Source: DAOVQB01 sp023128935 (GTDB lineage: Bacteria > Eisenbacteria > RBG-16-71-46 > CAIMUX01 > WJJG01). Taken from it: a DNA stretch of 7,938 nt. Below the pieces are notes generated by a model. It ran no database searches. It saw only the letters and a program-made list of their open reading frames with translations, and had not been told where the DNA came from. A program made the position numbers and the translations under genes. Of this stretch, positions 5,497 to 7,938 are shown piece after piece; the stretch's first letter is position 1, and every line of letters begins with the position of its first letter. The DNA lies in the NCBI GenBank assembly GCA_030628905.1, contig DAOVQB010000212.1, forward strand, positions 1-7,938. Reading direction: 5' to 3'.

Positions 5497-6126
5497 ATGG
5501 CTAGCCGTTCGATCGCATCATTTGCCAAGCTCATTGCGCTGGTCGCATGTTTATTATTGGCGGGTTCCAGCCCGGCTCTGGCCCAGTGCGTGCTCAGCGG
5601 GGAGAGTGTAGCCGAGCCCAACCCGGATGATCCCAGTCTGGGAGCCTGGAAGTACACTATTACAGTTGAGTGGGACACTGGCACGCAGTATGGCCTCAGT
5701 CATCTGGATCTGTTGCTGGCCCTTGAGGCCTGTCCCAATGTCTGTGAGGAGTTCCCCTTCGCCGTTCAAGATACCGCCGGTTACGGCTCGGGCATCGATC
5801 ACTACGAAGAGCCCTGCACGCTCTACTACGCTGGTGAGTTCGAGTGTAATGGTGACCCGTCGATTGGAGTTGCCGTGCCGCTGGTCAAGTTCGAGCCACT
5901 GCCTGGGGCGAGCTGCGAACCGGATGCCTTTGGAGCGGCGACCTTCAGTTTCTATACCGACTGGGGCCCGATACCAGTAAGCCAGCCCAACGCCCTGCTC
6001 GCGCTGAAAGCCGGCCCGCTCGCGTGCTTCGGTGAACTAACCGGAGAGCTGCCCGAATGCGACGGCAGTGCGACCGACGTCGAGCGCATCACTTGGGGAC
6101 AGATCAAGTCACGCTTCCGGCGCTAG
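5497..6126 (+). CDS. Secreted cysteine-rich protein of unknown function
   Basis: 209 aa. The signal peptide is clear: basic MASRSIASFAK, hydrophobic core LIALVACLLLAG, and cleavage site SPALA|Q after Ala29. Cys31 follows Gln, so LAQC is not a lipobox and the product is more likely soluble or periplasmic than a lipoprotein. The mature chain has eight cysteines (31, 79, 83, 107, 117, 140, 177, 188), including CPNVC, enough for four disulfides, and is acidic and aromatic with a predicted beta-sandwich flavour. A core motif G-x-W-x-Y-x5-W (49-59) is followed by TGTQYGLSHLDLLLALEAC. The last residues, ERITWGQIKSRFRR, are basic and aromatic, unlike the acidic body, and may be a sorting or anchoring tail. 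I do not recognise a named family. It has its own promoter, and GGAGGT at 5484-5489 is spaced 7 nt from the ATG. No link to neighbouring genes is evident. Confidence 0.85.
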   Translation: MASRSIASFAKLIALVACLLLAGSSPALAQCVLSGESVAEPNPDDPSLGAWKYTITVEWDTGTQYGLSHLDLLLALEACPNVCEEFPFAVQDTAGYGSGIDHYEEPCTLYYAGEFECNGDPSIGVAVPLVKFEPLPGASCEPDAFGAATFSFYTDWGPIPVSQPNALLALKAGPLACFGELTGELPECDGSATDVERITWGQIKSRFRR

Positions 6127-6175
6127 GCGCGCCATTCTCGCAGCCGAATCCGGCCGCGACCCGCAAGCCCCCCAC

Positions 6176-6201
6176 GCAGCTGTGCCCCGGGGCACAGCTG
6201 C
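6176..6201 (+). terminator. Perfect 26-bp palindrome, probable terminator-type hairpin
   Basis: GCAGCTGTGCCCC (6176-6188) is followed immediately by its exact reverse complement (6189-6201). As RNA it would form an 11-bp stem with a CCGG loop. It sits 49 bp downstream of the secreted-protein stop, where a terminator is expected. No U-tract follows (AACTCCTTATC), so it is not a canonical intrinsic terminator. It could instead act as an mRNA 3'-end stabiliser or, as DNA, a protein-binding palindrome. Confidence 0.5.
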
Positions 6202-6218
6202 AACTCCTTATCAGATCG

Positions 6219-6243
6219 TGACATACAAATGCGAGCTATGTCA
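6219..6243. promoter_or_regulatory. Dyad TGACATA-N11-TATGTCA
   Basis: Perfect 7-bp arms (6219-6225 and 6237-6243) have an 11-bp spacer, and the half-site centres are about 18 bp apart, near two helical turns. This geometry suits a dimeric regulator. It lies about 200 bp upstream of pepD and 17 bp after the 26-bp palindrome. No regulator can be named. Confidence 0.35.
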
Positions 6244-6341
6244 GATGGACACCCGTATGCGCCCACGTGGCGTCCCCGGCATCCGCAGCTGATCCTTGCC
6301 AGGCCTCCGCGCCTCCGATAAACTCCTGGGCTTGGATCCAG

Positions 6342-6370
6342 TTGGCGGGCTTGATTTGGAGGGCCATACG
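6342..6370 (+). promoter_or_regulatory. Weak promoter candidate for pepD
   Basis: TTGGCG (6342-6347, 4 of 6) and CATACG (6365-6370, 3 of 6) are separated by 17 bp and would give a leader of about 70 nt. The match is poor and is offered only because no better pair was seen upstream of pepD. Confidence 0.2.
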
Positions 6371-6444
6371 CCACCCGTACGACGCGTGGGATCCGGCGCA
6401 CCTCACGGAAGCGATGCGATCACAGGCAAGAGAGGAGATGCCTC

Positions 6445-7932
6445 ATGTCTCAGACCGTCGACCAGCTTGAACCTAGGAACCTCTGGCGCTACTTCGCCAA
6501 GATCTCTGAGATCCCGCGCTGCTCGAAAGAGGAAGAAGCCATCGCCGAGTGGCTTGCCTCGGTTGGGAAGGATCATGGAGCCGAGGTGTCGGTGGATCCG
6601 ACCGGCAATGTCCTGCTGCGCCTGGCCGCCACGCCCGGATGCGAGCAGGCCCCTGGGGTAGTGCTGCAGAACCACATGGACATGGTCTGCGAGAAGAACA
6701 GCGATGTGCAGCACGACTTCGATCGCGATGCGGTCCAGATGGTCATCGAGGGTGATATCGTCAAGGCCAAGGGCACGACCCTGGGCGCTGACAATGGCAT
6801 TGGCATGGCCGCAGCCCTGGCCTTCCTAGACGAGCCTGATGCGACTCACGGCCCGCTGGAGCTGCTCTTCACCGTGGATGAGGAAACAGGCCTGACGGGA
6901 GCCTTCGAGATCGAAGCCGGCTTTATCTCCAGCCGCATCATGCTGAATCTGGACTCCGAGGACTGGGGCATCTTCACGATCGGGAGCGCCGGGGGGCGTG
7001 ACACCACCCTGACGTACAAGGCGCCTCGGGGCCCGCGTGCCGGGACCGAGCTGTTCGAGTTGGCCGTCTCAGGGCTCCAGGGCGGCCACTCCGGACAGGA
7101 TATCATCCTGAACCGGGGCAACAGCATCAAGATCCTCGCGCGGATCTTTCTGATGGCAGCAGAAGATGAGACCCTGCATGGAATCAGCGTGGGGGCCTTC
7201 GCGGGTGGGAGCAAGCGCAACGCACTCCCGCGCGAGGCGCGCGCGATCGTTTCCATCCCCGCCGGCGCGTCCACAGCCTTCCGCGAGCTGGTGCAGCGGA
7301 CCACCGACGAGATCCGCAGCCAGCTGGAGGGAATCGAGAGCAGCCTGGAAGTACGCATCCGCTCGCTCAAGGAAAAGACCGGGGGATCGGAAAGCGCTGT
7401 CTGTTCTCCAGAGGACTCCTTGCGCCTGATCCATCTGCTCAACGCACTCCCCCACGGCGTGCTGGCCATGAGCACGGAGATAGAGAACCTAGTTGAGACC
7501 TCCACCAACCTCGGGGTGCTTGTGGATCAGGAAGACGGCTACCAGATCACCCTAAGCACCCGTTCCTCTGTGGCTGAGGCGCTCACTGCCGTGCTGGCGC
7601 AGATCCGCTCCGCCGCCCGCTTGGCTGGCGCCCAGGTCCTCCATGGCGACGGATATCCGGCGTGGAAGCCCAAGCTGGGAACCCCGCTGCTGAAGACTGT
7701 GGAGGACGTCTACGAGCGCCTGCACGGAGGAAAACCCGCCTTCAAGGCCATCCATGCGGGGCTTGAGTGCGGGCTTTTTCTGGGCAAGTACCCGGACCTC
7801 CAAGTCATCTCCTTCGGGCCTGACATCAAGGAACCCCATTCCCCCAATGAGCGAGTGTACATCGCTTCGGTGGCCAAGTTCTGGACCTTCACAAAGGCAT
7901 TACTCGCAGCGCTGGCCAACCCCAAGAAGTGA
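6445..7932 (+). CDS. pepD: Aminoacyl-histidine dipeptidase (PepD, M20C metallopeptidase)
   Basis: 495 aa, close to the usual 480-490. The enzyme is a cytosolic di-zinc dipeptidase hydrolysing Xaa-His dipeptides such as carnosine, with broader dipeptide and cysteinylglycine activity in characterised relatives; it serves peptide recycling. Visible residues: His77 and catalytic Asp79 (LQNHMDMV), bridging Asp116 (GADNGIGMA), catalytic and ligand glutamates Glu146/Glu147 (VDEETGLTGA), Asp170 (LNLDSEDWG), and the C-terminal ligand His465 in EPHSPNERV. GLQGGHSGQD marks the lid/dimerisation domain, and HAGLECG (437-443) is the typical C-terminal block. The N-terminus LEPRNLWRYFAKISEIPRCSKEEE is characteristic. 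The ATG at 6445 has AGAGGAG at 6431-6437 with 7-nt spacing. All key residues are present, so it should be active. It appears monocistronic within view; no link to the carbamoyltransferase module is suggested. Confidence 0.95.
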   Translation: MSQTVDQLEPRNLWRYFAKISEIPRCSKEEEAIAEWLASVGKDHGAEVSVDPTGNVLLRLAATPGCEQAPGVVLQNHMDMVCEKNSDVQHDFDRDAVQMVIEGDIVKAKGTTLGADNGIGMAAALAFLDEPDATHGPLELLFTVDEETGLTGAFEIEAGFISSRIMLNLDSEDWGIFTIGSAGGRDTTLTYKAPRGPRAGTELFELAVSGLQGGHSGQDIILNRGNSIKILARIFLMAAEDETLHGISVGAFAGGSKRNALPREARAIVSIPAGASTAFRELVQRTTDEIRSQLEGIESSLEVRIRSLKEKTGGSESAVCSPEDSLRLIHLLNALPHGVLAMSTEIENLVETSTNLGVLVDQEDGYQITLSTRSSVAEALTAVLAQIRSAARLAGAQVLHGDGYPAWKPKLGTPLLKTVEDVYERLHGGKPAFKAIHAGLECGLFLGKYPDLQVISFGPDIKEPHSPNERVYIASVAKFWTFTKALLAALANPKK

Positions 7933-7938
7933 GTAGCC

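Larger units (their letters stand above)
6127..6444. other. 318-bp intergenic region upstream of pepD
   Basis: No gene is supported here. It holds a perfect 26-bp palindrome 49 bp after the secreted-protein stop, a 7-bp-arm dyad (6219-6243), a weak promoter-like pair (6342-6370) and the pepD Shine-Dalgarno AGAGGAG (6431-6437). Confidence 0.6.

Noticed and set aside
5497..5592. Lipoprotein signal with Cys31 as the lipidated residue
   Set aside because: The residue before Cys is Gln (LAQC), which does not fit a lipobox. The AxA site ALA|Q fits signal peptidase I better.
6846..7508. Minus-strand open frame (220 codons) opposite pepD
   Set aside because: It is antisense to a complete, motif-verified pepD, and its composition is Ser/Arg/Pro-rich as expected for a shadow.

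Overview
The window is a moderately GC-rich (roughly 60%, by eye) bacterial chromosome segment with five confident protein genes, one probable small-membrane-protein gene whose start is uncertain, and unusually repeat-rich intergenic DNA. No rRNA, tRNA, IS element or CRISPR array was seen. Shine-Dalgarno sequences are clear (AAAGGAG, GGAGG, GGAGGT, AGAGGAG). The secreted 8-Cys protein with a short Trp/Lys/Arg-rich C-terminal tail suggests an uncultured Gram-negative lineage, perhaps a candidate phylum of the FCB/Eisenbacteria type. That placement is an impression, not a demonstration.

Left part (1-2028, minus strand): a membrane-anchored SGNH/GDSL-type hydrolase fused to C-terminal TPR repeats. 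Downstream of it, running off the left edge, is an open frame that may be a remnant or relative of the secreted protein at 5497. A 402-bp divergent intergenic region (2029-2430) follows. It contains a 7-bp-arm hairpin and three independent short tandem duplications (17, 13 and 12 bp periods).

Central part (2431-5145, plus strand): a NodU/CmcH/TobZ-type O-carbamoyltransferase, then an SxtJ-family three-segment membrane protein, then a 52-aa DUF5989 single-pass membrane protein. Between the last two lies an array of four 35-bp imperfect direct repeats whose first copy abuts the SxtJ stop codon. Carbamoyltransferase, SxtJ and DUF5989 form a recognisable gene neighbourhood; sxtI-sxtJ-sxtK of saxitoxin clusters is the named precedent. 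With the divergent SGNH/TPR protein it looks like a module that carbamoylates, and perhaps acylates or deacylates, an envelope or exported glycan or small molecule. The substrate cannot be read from this window.

Right part (5146-7938, plus strand): a convincing sigma70-type promoter (TTGACA-N17-GACAAT with an extended -10 TG) drives a secreted cysteine-rich protein of unknown function. After it come a perfect 26-bp palindrome (probable hairpin) and a second 7-bp-arm dyad. The window ends with a complete pepD-type cytosolic aminoacyl-histidine dipeptidase (M20C metallopeptidase), a housekeeping gene probably unrelated to the carbamoylation module.
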